Part shown: piece by piece, positions 52,914-63,125 of the stretch | How positions within the stretch are numbered: the first letter of the stretch is position 1 | How the letters are laid out: every line of letters starts with the position of its first letter | Translations under genes and position numbers: made by a program | The notes under the pieces: model-generated | What the model saw: the letters and a program-made list of their open reading frames with translations, nothing else | Told to the model about the DNA's origin: nothing | Databases searched by the model: none | Origin: Aporrectodea caliginosa | Lineage: Eukaryota > Annelida > Clitellata > Crassiclitellata > Lumbricidae | Direction: 5' to 3' | NCBI GenBank assembly: GCA_020284085.1 | Contig: JACEVL010000130.1 | Location: 4,278,576 to 4,342,575 of the forward strand | DNA: 64,000 bases

Positions 52914-53925
52914 TCTTAAATCCCTCTAAAACACAACTTATTTGGTTGGGTAGCCGTAGACAACTGCAGGGTATCGACTTTTCCCAACTTACCTTGCTCT
53001 TTCCTCACATAACCTTTTCAGTTACAGTTCGTGATCTGGGACTTACTCTTGACTCTGAGCTTACTTTGTCTCAACATGTGAGCCTGGTTGCACGGAGTTG
53101 TTATTATCGTTATTATTGTGGGGCGCGGTGGTGTAGAGGTATGTTCTGTGCCTTGCAGCCGAAGGGTTGTGGGTTCGAATCCACCTCAAGCCGCCGCGTA
53201 GGGACCCTGGGCAAGTCCTTCACGCGCAATTGCTCCGATTCAGTGTCCGCGCTGTAGTCGGGAGCGCCTCTGAGTAGAAATCTTGAAGGGGCGCTATAAC
53301 AAGTGCTCATACATACATACATACATACATATCAGCTTCGTCAGCTTCGAGTGGTCTCTCGCTCTCTTTCTCATGATGCGGTCGTGGTCCTTGTTCACGC
53401 CGTTGTTACCAGTCGAATTGACAACTGTTGCTCCCTACTCGCTGGCCTTCCACTTGGGGTTCTGGGGCGACTAGATCGAGTTCTACGCTCGGCTGCGCGT
53501 CTCATTGGACGACTACCTAAGTTCTCTCCTGTCTCTGCATACATACGTGATGTGTTGCACTGGCTGCCTATCTCTCAGCGGATCTCATACCGCACTGCTG
53601 CTCTAGTTTCTCGCTGCGTTCTTGGCTGTGCTCCATCTTACTTGCGTGATCTTTGCCGCCCAGTGTCCGACGTTGCAGTGCGTCGGGCGCTTCGTTCTAC
53701 GACGAGGGGTGAGCTCCTAGTTCCACGGGCACGCTTGGCTATTAAGCAACGCCGTGCTTTCTCGGTTGTGGGACCTTCCACCTGGAATGACCTCCGGCAG
53801 GGTTCTACAAGTCCCTCAAGTCTTTTTCTTTAGTCGTGGCTGGGCCGGGAGCGCTTCTGAGTAGTTTCTTGAAGAGGCGCTATATAAATGTTCCGAATGA
53901 ATGAATGAATGAATGAATGAGTATT
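52914..53925 (+). pseudogene. CR1/L2-like LINE split by SINE1
   Basis: The left part (52914-53117) reads LLNPSKTQLIWLGSRRQLQG, then VTVRDLGLTLDSELTLSQHV and ARSCYYR. After the SINE it resumes with QLRQLRVVSRSLSHDAVVV, SRIDNCCSLLAGLPLGV, LHWLPISQRISYRTAALV, LLVPRARLAIKQRRAFSVV and GPSTWNDLRQG. The 3' end is gagtagtttcttgaagaggc ... tatataaatg with a GAATGAAT tail (about 53897-53921). Both parts are mostly open, so the insertion is probably recent. The palm domain is absent. Confidence 0.88.
53120..53330 (+). mobile_element. tRNA-derived SINE1, copy 2
   Basis: Same head and body as 43603-43825 but missing about 20 bp (catgcgcttcggcgtgaaac), with an ACAT tail of about 24 bp. It lies inside the 52914-53925 LINE. 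A clear target duplication is not visible. Confidence 0.9.
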
Positions 53926-54296
53926 TATGGTGATATTGCAAGGTTTTGCTTAGACACCTTTTAATGATGTATTTATGACGCTATAAGTACATCATTTTCG
54001 TAACGTTTTGCACCTCATTCTCTTTAATGTCAATACTTACTTGTCACTGCATTGCATAGGCCTACATAACTTCACCACATCTATGCCCGTGGTACTGCCG
54101 ATCCCAAGTAGTCATCTTTGTTATGAAACAGTGTCGTTAAACTGTACCTAGCCATTGCTAGATAGTTACAGTCCCCAACCTGAAAGGAAGGAGGGAGACA
54201 GCAATCATCCTTTTGTTATGACACAATGCCGCTAAACAGAAACTACATACGTTGCTAGGATGATTTCATTCGTCCAGGTACATTATAAGATACGTA
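53926..54296. repeat. Module mosaic
   Basis: Module A at 53955 (tagacaccttttaatgatg), a forward module C relic with cagtgtcgttaaactg at about 54130, and 'acaatgccgctaaacag' near 54226. The same order recurs at 60300-60640. Confidence 0.6.
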
Positions 54297-54650
54297 GTGG
54301 ATCCATTCACGCCCCGGGCGTTAGCGGAACCCCAGTACTACAATCACGCCCGTCGCATTATTGGCTAAAGAATACCCACGTGAACTTGCGCAGTCCATTG
54401 GAATTTTGAAATGACGGACACTCTTGAGGGTCGGTTAGTCAGGTTAGGCGTCGTGAGTGTCGGTTAGGGTCAGGGTTAGGGTTAATGTCGTCATTAGAAA
54501 ACATAGTGATCAATCGTCCACCGCATTCGGGAGAGTTTATTGGTCGAATTCTTTCACGTGCACAAAATCATGTGACATGAAATGACCAATTGCGTAGCGG
54601 GCGTGATTCTAGTCCCGACGATAGGCTGACGTCGGGCGTGACTCTATCCA
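54297..54650. mobile_element. Foldback element with TTAGGG-like interior
   Basis: Outer inverted pieces are ggatccattcacgcc / gggcgtgactctatcc; a second inner pair is cacgcccgtcgcattattgg / ccaattgcgtagcgggcgtg. The interior at 54428-54510 resembles 5308-5385 and has gggtcagggttagggttaa. It interrupts family E (flanks 'aagatacgtag' and 'acgacctatgagatatcgaac'). Confidence 0.6.
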
Positions 54651-55399
54651 CGACCTATGAGATATCGAACTCAACGACTCTGGCAGCCACAAGATGTCGC
54701 TAATAAATTATATACTACTAATGGTTTTACAATTACGAATCATAACAATGTAACTGTTTCTTTCTATGTCCAAGAATCTGTGCGTTGACTTGTTCAGACA
54801 ACCTTAAATAGATTTTTACTGACGCTATTCACCATTTAATAATGTCATTGAGACCCAGAGAGAGTAACACCTGCCACATCTGTGGATCGCATACGTTGCA
54901 TTGGAGGCCGTGTTTAAATAGGATTCTGGTATCCTGTTTTTAATGCAACACTCTACGTAGACAACTTTACAAGTTTTTGTAATATTATATTATACTTGGA
55001 GATATCTGTACTGTAAGCAATAAGATTTACCCAGTCAAACACTGGATACTACTAATAATGTTCAGATTTGTAAAAACACCTTAAAATAAGGGCATACCTA
55101 TTGTATATAAATAATTATACATGAATCAGTCAGGTCCAAAGATGAACAGTTTGAAAGAGTACTTTACACAATTATAATACATGTATACTTTATTGGTTAA
55201 TAAACATTTTTATTATAGTATTTTGTTAGATACATGAACAGTTTAAATGAATACCTTAATCAATTGTAATACATGTATGCTTTGTTAGTTAATTAATGAA
55301 ATTTGTCAGTACATAATAATCACAGACAGTATGAGATGAACTACTTTATGTTGCAAAATATTGAATATTAGTGAAATTGTAAAGCTCCGTTTGACACCT
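54651..55399. repeat. Module mosaic, family E copy 3
   Basis: gaactcaacgactctggcag, acaagatgtcgctaataaa, 'gacgctattcacc' and the 'ctctacgtagacaac' block, module A at 55074, then AT-rich sequence. Module A at 55391 (gacacctTTAA) is the insertion site of the next element. Confidence 0.6.
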
Positions 55400-55403
55400 T
55401 TAA

Positions 55404-56918
55404 CCCTCGGGCTACCAAGGGGGGGTTATTACGACCCCCCCTCCTAGGTTTTTTGATTAAAAAACTTGTTCCATGTGGAATATAATTTTGATAATTTAGG
55501 TTGCTGTAGCAGGATAATTTGCGCACATTTTGAGGTAAACATCATTGTGATATCTCACGCCATTCAAAAGTTACACCCGATATACCCGAGGTACCAGGGG
55601 GTTGATACGACCCCCCTTAGTTTTTCGTCTATGGCGTACTCAGTTTTCTTCCTGGAAGAGAAACAAATATACCATTCTTTAGAGGGAATGTAGGGCTTCA
55701 TTTGCATACCTACATCTTTGTCTTTTGAAAACCGGAAGTGATCAAAATAAATAATAATACGCGTAATATGCGTGAAAAATGGCTTAATGGAAGGACTCCC
55801 CCCTTAGTTTTTTGTCGGTAGCGTATTCATTTATATTCCTGGAAGAGAAATAATAATACGCGTAATCTGTGTGAAAACGGCTGAATACAGCATCACAACG
55901 TAAATCGATATATATGTATGGATATATATGTATGGATGTATATTTATACGTATATAAACATATGTAGGGATGTATGTGTATCTTGGATACATAGATCAGT
56001 TTCAAAACACACAGAATTTTATATTTGTTTATCCAAAAAGTACTAAATGTACGCAATAATATAAAATATCGCTAATTAAGGGGTTCCATTGTTAAAAGTG
56101 ATGTAATTTCGAGGTGGATTCACATAATGTACAACTAAATATACCATTCTGTGCAGAAATGAATGCTGAATCCAATGGTGTATTACAAGTTGTGATATGT
56201 GAAACCAAACACGAAATACCATTCTATAGAGGGAATGTGGGGCTACATTTCTATGGTCACCGAGTTGACCTGAGACAACCGGAAGTGCTCAAAATAAATA
56301 ATAATACGCCTAACATGCGTGAAAAATGGCTGAATGGAAGCACTCCCCCCTTAGTTTTGTGTGTGTAGCGTATTCATTTGTCTTCCTGGAAGAGAAACAA
56401 AGATACCATTCTTTAGAGGGAATGTAGGGCTTCATTTGCATACCAATACCAACATCTTTGTCTTTTCAATACCGGAAGTGATCAAAATAAATAATAATAC
56501 GCGTAATCTGTGTGAAAATGGCTGAATACAGCATTACAACGTAAACCGATATATATGTATGGATATATATGTATGGATGTACATTTATACTATATAAACA
56601 TGTGTAGGGATGATTATCTTTTATACATAGATTAGTTTCAAAACACACATAATCTTATATTTGTTTATCGAAAAAGTAAAAAATGTACGCAATAATATAC
56701 AATATTGCTAATTAATGGGTTCCGTTGTTAAAAGTGATGTAATTTCGAGATGCATTCACATAATGTACAACTAAATATACCATTCTGTGCAGAAATGAAT
56801 GCTTAATTCACTGCTATATTACAAGTTATGATATGTAAAACCAAACACGAAATCCAGAGAGGTGTTAACCACCCCCCTTTGGTAGCCAGTGTTACAAAAA
56901 AGCTTGGTAGCCCTAGGG
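55404..56918. mobile_element. TTAA-flanked piggyBac-like element without transposase
   Basis: Flanked by TTAA (55400-55403, 56919-56922). Ends ccctcgggctaccaag and ttggtagccctaggg are inverted. Subterminal ggggggttattacgaccccc at the left and taaccacccccctttgg at the right repeat the piggyBac-type pattern seen at 45845-46826. 1515 bp. The interior is an imperfect direct duplication of about 630 bp (for example 'cagaaatgaatgct' at 56154 and 56791, and 'caacgtaaa(t/c)cgatatat' at 55908 and 56535). No piggyBac reading frame is visible. Confidence 0.8.
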
Positions 56919-56922
56919 TTAA

Positions 56923-57427
56923 GCTGTGGTTAAATAAAATAACAGTCAGGCCCAAAACAAACACAATTCTGACGATTCGGTTGGCTACAGTTTAACGACG
57001 TTGCGTTTTAACGAAGACGATTAGCTTCACCCTCTTCCTTTATCCAGGCTTCGGACTGGCATCACCCGTTTCAAGGCGTTCAAATCCCAGCTTTCTATTT
57101 GACATGAGCTATTATAAGTCATTGTGTAACGACGTCTAGTGGCTGCCAGGGCACTCACATCGACGTCATTAATACGCCATTGTTTTAAAATGTGAAGAGA
57201 TTCTACCAGGTTTAAACATCTTTAGGCATCAATGGGCATTGGCTTCGATAAAAAAAAATCAGAATTAAGAGTTTTTTATGACCAAATTGTGTGAAGAATT
57301 CGCGATTGATGGAAATTGTGAAGTAAATAATTTTAATTGTATTTAAAGATGTCCAAACACATCATAACATTATTAGCTTAGGTTGGGTTAGTTGCTGTTT
57401 AACGTCGCTGTATCGCAACAATATACT
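56923..57427. repeat. Module mosaic, long composite copy (left)
   Basis: Reversed module C at 56984-57070, 'tgtgtaacgacgtctagtgg', the composite block, reversed module A at 57348, and the start of a module C at 57392-57420 that is cut by the SINE. Confidence 0.6.
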
Positions 57428-57656
57428 GGGCCGCGGTGGTATAGGGGTATGTTCGGTGCCTTGCAGCTGGAGGGTTGCGGGTTCGAATCCACCTCAAGCA
57501 GCCGCGTAGGGACCCTGGGCAAGTCCTTCACTCGCAATTGCTCATGCGCTTCGGCGTGAAACTCCGATTCAGCGTCCGCGCAGTAGTCGGGAGCGCCTCT
57601 GAATGGGCAATCTGGCAGGGGCGCTATAACAAGTGTTCAAATACAATACAATACAA
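57428..57656 (+). mobile_element. tRNA-derived SINE1, copy 3
   Basis: Head gggccgcggtggtatagggg, box B gggttcgaatcc near 57478, full body with gctcatgcgcttcggcg, 3' part gagcgcctctgaat ... ggggcgctataacaag and a CAATA tail. Flanking gcaaca / acaacaaagatgaatggcg rejoin into the module C consensus (taacaaagatgaatggcg), so the empty site is clear. A caaca target duplication is possible. Confidence 0.9.
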
Positions 57657-58131
57657 CAAAGATGAATGGCGTCGCCCTCCTCGTTTATTCAGGTTTCGAA
57701 CTGGCAGTACCAGAGTACGGTTAGTGGCTGTGACAAGTCCGTTTACGTTGACCTAACCCTGTATAATTGGCTAGGTCCTTTTAAGTGAGGTCCTAGCGAT
57801 CGCTTAGTTACTCAGCATTTGTGGCATCAAAGACCGTTAGCGTAGAAATAAATTATTATCTTAGTATAGTACACTGACACGAGATTGACGATTAAACGAA
57901 TATTTCACACATATAGCATCACTCGTAAGCTATTTAAAGGTGTCTAATCCAGTCCATCTCAAACTTGCATCTCCAGCCTAACCGCTGACCGGTGTTTTTC
58001 CACATCAACTTACACCACATGTATATCATGATTAGATATCACAATCACAAAAATTTAGGCTATTGTAACTCTTTATTACAAACAAGCTTATAGCTTTGCT
58101 ACTGTTGAATGTTTCAAACTGTTTATTATGC
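57657..58131. repeat. Module mosaic, long composite copy (right)
   Basis: gatgaatggcgtcgccctcc onwards, the composite block, reversed module A at 57940 (tttaaaggtgtctaatcc) and the 'catcaacttacaccac' block. It parallels 37930-38400. Confidence 0.6.
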
Positions 58132-58139
58132 ATAAACAC

Positions 58140-58558
58140 CATAGTTGTAAAAAACTTTTTTTTCGTTTTTTTTCCAAAAAACGTCGTTTTTTTCGTTTTT
58201 TATTTTTCGTCTCGTTTTTTTCCGTTTTTTATTTTTTTATGTAACTTTATTTATTTATTTACTGTCTGTTATTATTTGTTTAATTTTATTTTTGTCTGAT
58301 ATCCCTTACGTTGTCTCTCTCCTTTCAGGGATTCATCTAAGGATTCAACTAATTTAAGTCACTATTTAGAGTCATCAGTTGAGAAATAAACAGCAGAGAA
58401 CAGGAAATAATATTTATAAAAGTTATTTGAATTTCCAAGTTATCCAAAATGCGAATTATTTTCTTTTCCGTTTTTTCACCGTTTTTTTTTGTTTGTTTTT
58501 TAATAAAATGACGTTTTTTCCGTTTTTTATTTTGATTCTACCGTTTTTAACAACTATG
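58140..58558. mobile_element. hAT-like MITE, T-rich, 8-bp target duplication
   Basis: Ends catagttgtaaaaaac and gtttttaacaactatg are inverted. They are flanked by ataaacac on both sides (58132-58139, 58559-58566), a perfect 8-bp duplication as made by hAT transposases. 419 bp, with many cgttttttt words near both ends and a short unrelated middle (58290-58430). Removing it restores 'gcataaacaccatgtcaagc', parallel to 49651-49665. Confidence 0.9.
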
Positions 58559-58642
58559 ATAAACACCATGTCAAGCTATAATTCCATATGTTTTAAATTG
58601 TAAATAATTTATTTAAGTACCATGATGTTCTTTGATATTAAC

Positions 58643-58775
58643 CGATGATCCAGGTGCTTCCTTTCGCTGTCTCAAGACCTCTCTTTTCGCTAGGGGTCTC
58701 TCACATTGGGAGCCTCTTATTGGTGTTCACTGGTAGAGGCGCTATATAAATCTATAAATACAATAAAATATAATT
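58643..58775 (+). mobile_element. LINE C-terminal end and tail
   Basis: Translation gives SFRCLKTSLFARGLSHWEPL, then a stop and gaggcgctatataaatc with an ATACAATA tail. It matches the end of 23057-23461 and 17137-17649. Confidence 0.75.
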
Positions 58776-60956
58776 AAGATTCTGATTCCATTTATCGTTC
58801 CCGGAGACCAATCAATCGCCGACCAGCACTAGACCAAGGACCACAGTTTGAGTTGCAATGGTCTAATCATTTCCTAATATCACTAGCATAAATGGTTGAA
58901 AGTCGTCTCATGGATATCAGGGCCATTAACGTCAACATTGTATTACGACCTAATTTTGGAAAAAGTTCAGTCATTGATTAGTTTTTTATTTCAACGCGAC
59001 AACAAGAAGTAGTTACTACTTGACGACGATGTGTAATAACAGAGGTGATTGGCGTCGCCCTCCTCCTTCATCGAGGCTTCGGACCGGCACTATCACAGTA
59101 CGCGCCGTGACAGGGTTGACCATGCCCGGCGTTGAGCCAAGGCAGTCCTAGTCCTAGTAATACATCGTCGTTAACTAACCAAGAGATGTTTAGATGAACT
59201 TAAACAACAGTGGGAGCTGTTCAAGAATTGTTTTCTATCGACGTCATCGGCCTTTGTCTCTAAATTCTTAATATTATGACTAATAATGTTAATCTATTTG
59301 GACACCTTTAAATTGCCGTTTAAAAACCTATATAATTATGCTGTTTTTTCTTTAGTTCAACAGGCTTGTGTTTAAGGTTACCAGACAAAAATAAGACTAA
59401 AGAAATCAGGATAATGAAGCTAATTACTTTTGCAACGTATTATTGAATGTTTTTTCTGTCTGTCTGTTCCCTTAGATAATGGTGCAAGTGTTGGTTTGTG
59501 TGAAGCAATGTTTGAATAAATATTCAGAGTGACTATTTTACAATGCCTGTGTGCTACCATATCCGCCGTTTCAAAAATGAACTGACCGTTCATTAAAGAT
59601 CGCACGATTTCTGCCTCGATGTTTTCCTCCGACATTTTAATTTTTTAGATAAGAATAACCCGTTCTAGAGAATACAATAAGAATGAAAATCAAACCAAAC
59701 TCACAGAAACTTTCACAGAAATTATCTATACTAAAAAAACTAGGCAAGTCTACACCGCCATTAACCGGAAATTGTTTTGGTTGCCGACGAGTTAGCCCAA
59801 CACTACTGAGTTAATTAAGTCCAATCTCAGCCTAAGACTTTTGGCTTCGGCATCAACTTAATAAATAAATTGATGTCCTATATTCGATAAATTTATACGT
59901 AAGAACTCCCTTTGTTATTAAAATTTAATCGAGATGAAATATTTAATCGCGCTAATAGTCCAACAGATTTAACGCGTTAATCGCGTGCATTAACTGCGAA
60001 ATAATGTTTGTGAAATTACCATTATTTGATGTATGCTACGATAATAACGGTAAATGTTGTCATAAGATGTCATTACACTGAAGAATAATAAAAAAATCGC
60101 TTCAAAATTCAAAAATAGAGTAAAAAGCTAATGTCATTATTATAATTATATGATTAGGAATTTCTATTAAGAATGTTTTTCGCTTTTAATATTTAATGTG
60201 TGGGACAAATGTTGCGAAATATTGTTTAATTTGAATAAAATCATTTATAGCAACATATGTATCATTATACAGTGACGGATAAGTTGCTTCATGCCGTTAA
60301 ACAATGAATATTTATGGTGATATTGCATGGTTCTGTTTAGACACCTTTTAATGATATCTTGATAACACTATAAGCGTCTCGTTTCTTTACCTTGTGTATG
60401 CTATTCTCATCTCTATTTCGTTTTAATTGCATTTCTTATATAACTTCACCACATTCCTGCCTGAGGTTGTGCCAATCCCAAGTCTAAGAATGGAGGACGG
60501 TGACCCTAGTAGTCATCTTTGTTATGACAAAGTGTCGTTAAACTGTAACTAACCATTCCTAGATAGTTACAGTCCCTAACCCGAAAAAAGGAGGGTGACA
60601 CCAATCATCCTTTTGCTACGACACAGTTCCGCTAAAGAGAAATAATTATTGCACAGATTGCTAGGATGATTTCAATCGTCCGAGTTCTTTTTAAGATAGG
60701 ATCGAACTCAACGGCTCTGGCAGACACAAGATGTCGCTATTAAACTATATACAACCAATAGTTTTACGATTAAGAATCATAGCAATGTAACAGTTTCTTT
60801 TCCATGTCCTAGAATCTGTGCGAAATGAGGAGCTACAGTATGTTGACTTGTTCAGACAACTTCAAATAGATTTTCACCGACGCTATTCACCTTGAATAAC
60901 GTCATCGAGACCCGGAAATTGTAACACCTTCCACATCTGTGAATGGCATACGTTGA
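58776..60956. repeat. Module mosaic with family E copy 4
   Basis: The 'gaccaatcaatcgccgacc' block at 58809, reversed module C at 59013-59090, half-hairpin cgacgtcatcggcc at 59240, module A at 59300 and 60338, the relative of 4900-5020 at 59440-59545 (it lacks the mariner), AT-rich sequence with ttaacgcgttaatcgcg near 59970, a C relic at 60470-60545, and family E at 60610-60940. A 71-codon minus frame at 59420-59635 has no recognised domain. Confidence 0.55.
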
Positions 60957-61171
60957 AAAATTGTTTCGGCTTAACGACACTTTTTCATATCGAAGATGAT
61001 TAGTGTCGGAGGCAGAAAGCAACCTCGTACTCCACGTTTAAATTGCGACCGAGCCACCCGCAGTAAAGATCCGAGAAATTAATCTCTGATAAACTGACCC
61101 GACCGGGAAGCGAACCCGGGGCGCCGATGTGACGAGCAGGCTACCAACCCACTCGGCCACTCAGGATCCTC
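60957..61171 (-). mobile_element. Full-length tRNA-derived SINE3, second copy
   Basis: 215 bp in reverse orientation, flanked by a perfect 12-bp duplication ggcatacgttga (60945-60956, 61172-61183). Head at the right (gatcctgagtggccgagtgg, gggttcgcttccc on the minus strand). The hairpin is at the left, CGACACT/AGTGTCG around a 20-nt loop (60975-61008), then TTAAGCCGAAACAATTTT on the minus strand. The flanks rejoin into the usual 'ggcatacgttgatttgaagg' module. Confidence 0.92.
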
Positions 61172-61183
61172 GGCATACGTTGA

Positions 61184-61347
61184 TTTGAAGGCCGCGTTTA
61201 AATAGGACACCGGTACCCAGTTTTTTGCGCAAAGCTACACGTAGACAACCTTATAAGTTTTTGTAATATTATACTTGAGGAAATCTGTAATCTAAGCAAT
61301 GAGAATTAGCTAGTTAAATACTGGATACTGCTAATAATGTAAAATAA
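61184..61347. repeat. Module mosaic
   Basis: tttgaaggccgcgtttaaat, the 'acacgtagacaacc' block, 'gagaattagctagttaaat': same order as 54895-55040 and 28000-28150. Confidence 0.6.
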
Positions 61348-61432
61348 TGCACTGGGAGCGCCTCTGATTGGTGTGCACTGCGAGAGGGGCTATACAAATT
61401 GATAGATACATTACAATATACAATACAATACA
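61348..61432 (+). mobile_element. LINE 3' tail
   Basis: gggagcgcctctgattgg, gagaggggctatacaaat and an ATACAATACA tail; inserted within a module copy (taataatgt | taatgttcag). Confidence 0.7.
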
Positions 61433-61482
61433 ATAATGTTCAGATCTGTTTAAACACCTGTAAATAGGACTACACCTATTAT

Positions 61483-61570
61483 ATAGAGCTGTGATATGCT
61501 AAAACTAATCTTTGTCGGCGGAAACGGCCTATGTTGTCATAAGCTGCCGTTAAACTGTGGATCCAATCCA
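61483..61570 (+). repeat. Module D hairpin copy, best pairing
   Basis: gagctgtgatatgctaaaac, CGGCGG (61516-61521), 22-nt loop, CTGCCG (61544-61549), TTAAACTGTGGATCC. Confidence 0.78.
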
Positions 61571-62019
61571 TATATAAATAATTCTGCATTTTCGTTCTAT
61601 TGATTATATATAAGCTTACGGTTAATATTTAAGTTAACGTCAAATCAAAGGTTCTCTCAAACTACTCAACTCCGCTACTGCTCCTAGTGCCAGTCCAAAA
61701 ACTTGAAAAGGAGGAGGGCTAAGTCAACAGCCCTAAAGGCCAGAAGATGTCGTTTAACACGGGGAAATGCTACTAACGGCTCGGACATCGATTGGAATAA
61801 ATACTAATAGTAAATTATAATCCTTCTACCCACGCTTTAAATATCCCATTCCTGGGGGTCGCTTCGAATCTATTTTTGTGGGTTGTTTGAAGGACCTTTT
61901 CCTGAGACAAAGAAGGACGACATTAAATGGATTTCACTCAGTCAGGTCCAAAACAAACTAGATTTAACTTTGAACAGCAAAATCCCAGCACTTCGAGTAT
62001 TCTATCGGTCACTCTTTTG
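61571..62019. repeat. Module mosaic
   Basis: ggttctctcaaactactcaa, 'cctagtgccagtcc', ggaggagggctaagtcaac, hairpin-like 'aacagccctaaaggccag' + aagatgtcgtttaacac (about 61725-61760), and a stretch parallel to 49090-49370. Confidence 0.5.
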
Positions 62020-62078
62020 AGCGCTTCTGTGAGACTCTTAAGTGGCGCTATATAAATGTCTTGTTACATTACATTGAC
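62020..62078 (+). mobile_element. LINE 3' tail with ATTAC words
   Basis: gagcgcttctgtgagactc, taagtggcgctatataaatg, then TTACATTACATT. Same tail type as 27470-27507. Confidence 0.6.
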
Positions 62079-62119
62079 CTCATACGTTGACTTGAATAGG
62101 AAATACGAATGTGAACTTA

Positions 62120-62410
62120 GTCTCTCGAAGCCGTTATTATCCAGCTCCGAGTGGTTTCTCGCTCTTTCTCATGATGCCCTATAGTGGCTCTTGCTTTTGT
62201 TACTAGTCGAATTGACCGCTGTTGATCGACTCTCGTTGGCCTCACCTTGGAGTTCTGGGGCGACTAGATCGGGTTCTGTGCTCGCTGCTTGGCTCATTGT
62301 GCGAATTCCCAAATTCGGCTCTGTCTTTGCCTACTTGCGCGATGTGTTGCACCGTCTTGCCGCCTGTAGCCCAACGGATCTCATACCGGATTCCTGCGTT
62401 GGTTTCACGC
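62120..62410 (+). pseudogene. Degraded CR1/L2-like LINE fragment
   Basis: Split between two frames: SSGATRSGSVLAAWL / LGVLGRLDRVLCSLLG and VFAYLRDVLHRLAACS / QRISYRIPALVSRC. It matches 53350-53620 in order and is probably the same family. It breaks off near 62405 with no tail. Confidence 0.75.
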
Positions 62411-62639
62411 TGCACACAGTTATATACATCTCACAAGTTACAGCCAAAGTACAATTAATTTTAATTCCGTAAACTTTTTAAATTTTAGTTGTTATTATGG
62501 GCCTACAGGTTAGAAATTTTGTATCCGGCCCTCCGAATTTTTTTGGCGTTTAATGTGGCCCAATGTGCCAAAAGTTTGCCCACCCCTGCCGTAGACTAGT
62601 CCGTACTCCGTAAAGCATGTATTTATATTTTATAACTAA
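62411..62639. other. Unassigned, AT-rich
   Basis: About 230 bp; 'ggcgtttaatgtggcccaa' and 'aagtttgcccacccctg' near 62540-62587 look like an end of a hAT-type element (CAGGGGTGGGCAAACT reversed) but I see no partner end. Confidence 0.35.
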
Positions 62640-62800
62640 CTATTCGTAATCGTAATCGTAAATTTATATAGCGCCACTTCAAGAAATACTCCTCAGAGGC
62701 GCTCCCGACCTGACAACACCAAACCACGATCGAAAAGAATGGTTTTCAAACGCCTGCGGAAAAGGGGCAAGGAAAGACCAAGAAGCTCATTACGTAAGCA
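62640..62800 (-). mobile_element. LINE 3' end with CGTAAT tail, reverse
   Basis: tcgtaatcgtaatcgtaaat then tatatagcgccacttcaag and cagaggcgctcccgacc; the minus frame beyond shows degraded FRKRLKTILFDRGL-like residues. 5'-truncated. Confidence 0.6.
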
Positions 62801-62879
62801 ACACCACTTAAGAATAGTAGCTAGTAGGCTAACTGACCCACTAGCATACCGCGGTCAATTTATGAGAATTCATAATGTC

Positions 62880-63005
62880 GCTGTAGCGACTGCGGGACTT
62901 TCAAAAGTAGCCCAAATATCGCGAGGTCGCGAGAACAAAATTTTCAGTCGCGAGAGTATTGAAAAATAGCCCAACTCGCGCTTTTCGCGACGACCTGGCA
63001 AACCT
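62880..63005. mobile_element. MITE scrap with TCGCGA palindromes
   Basis: Paired 'tagcccaaatatcgcgagg' and 'tagcccaactcgcgctt' words and an end gacctggcaaacctgg, similar to the GTTGCCAGGT ends of some hAT-like MITEs. The other end is not clear. Confidence 0.35.
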
Positions 63006-63125
63006 GGTACACAACATCGAAACATCCAGCGGGCCCATGGGACGCATACAAAATGAATCCAGTTATTATGACCTTCCCATCGTATAGGATTTTAGTAGCG
63101 CCACCTACCGAAACGAACTGAGTCA
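63006..63125. repeat. Dispersed repeat shared with 63580-63695
   Basis: gggcccatgggacgcatac, tccagttattatgacctt, cgtataggattttagtagcg and gccacctaccga correspond in order to 63595-63680. Direct repeat about 570 bp apart. Confidence 0.6.

Noticed and set aside
56114..56368. 84-codon open frame in the TTAA element
   Set aside because: Broken in the second internal unit of the same element; no domain.
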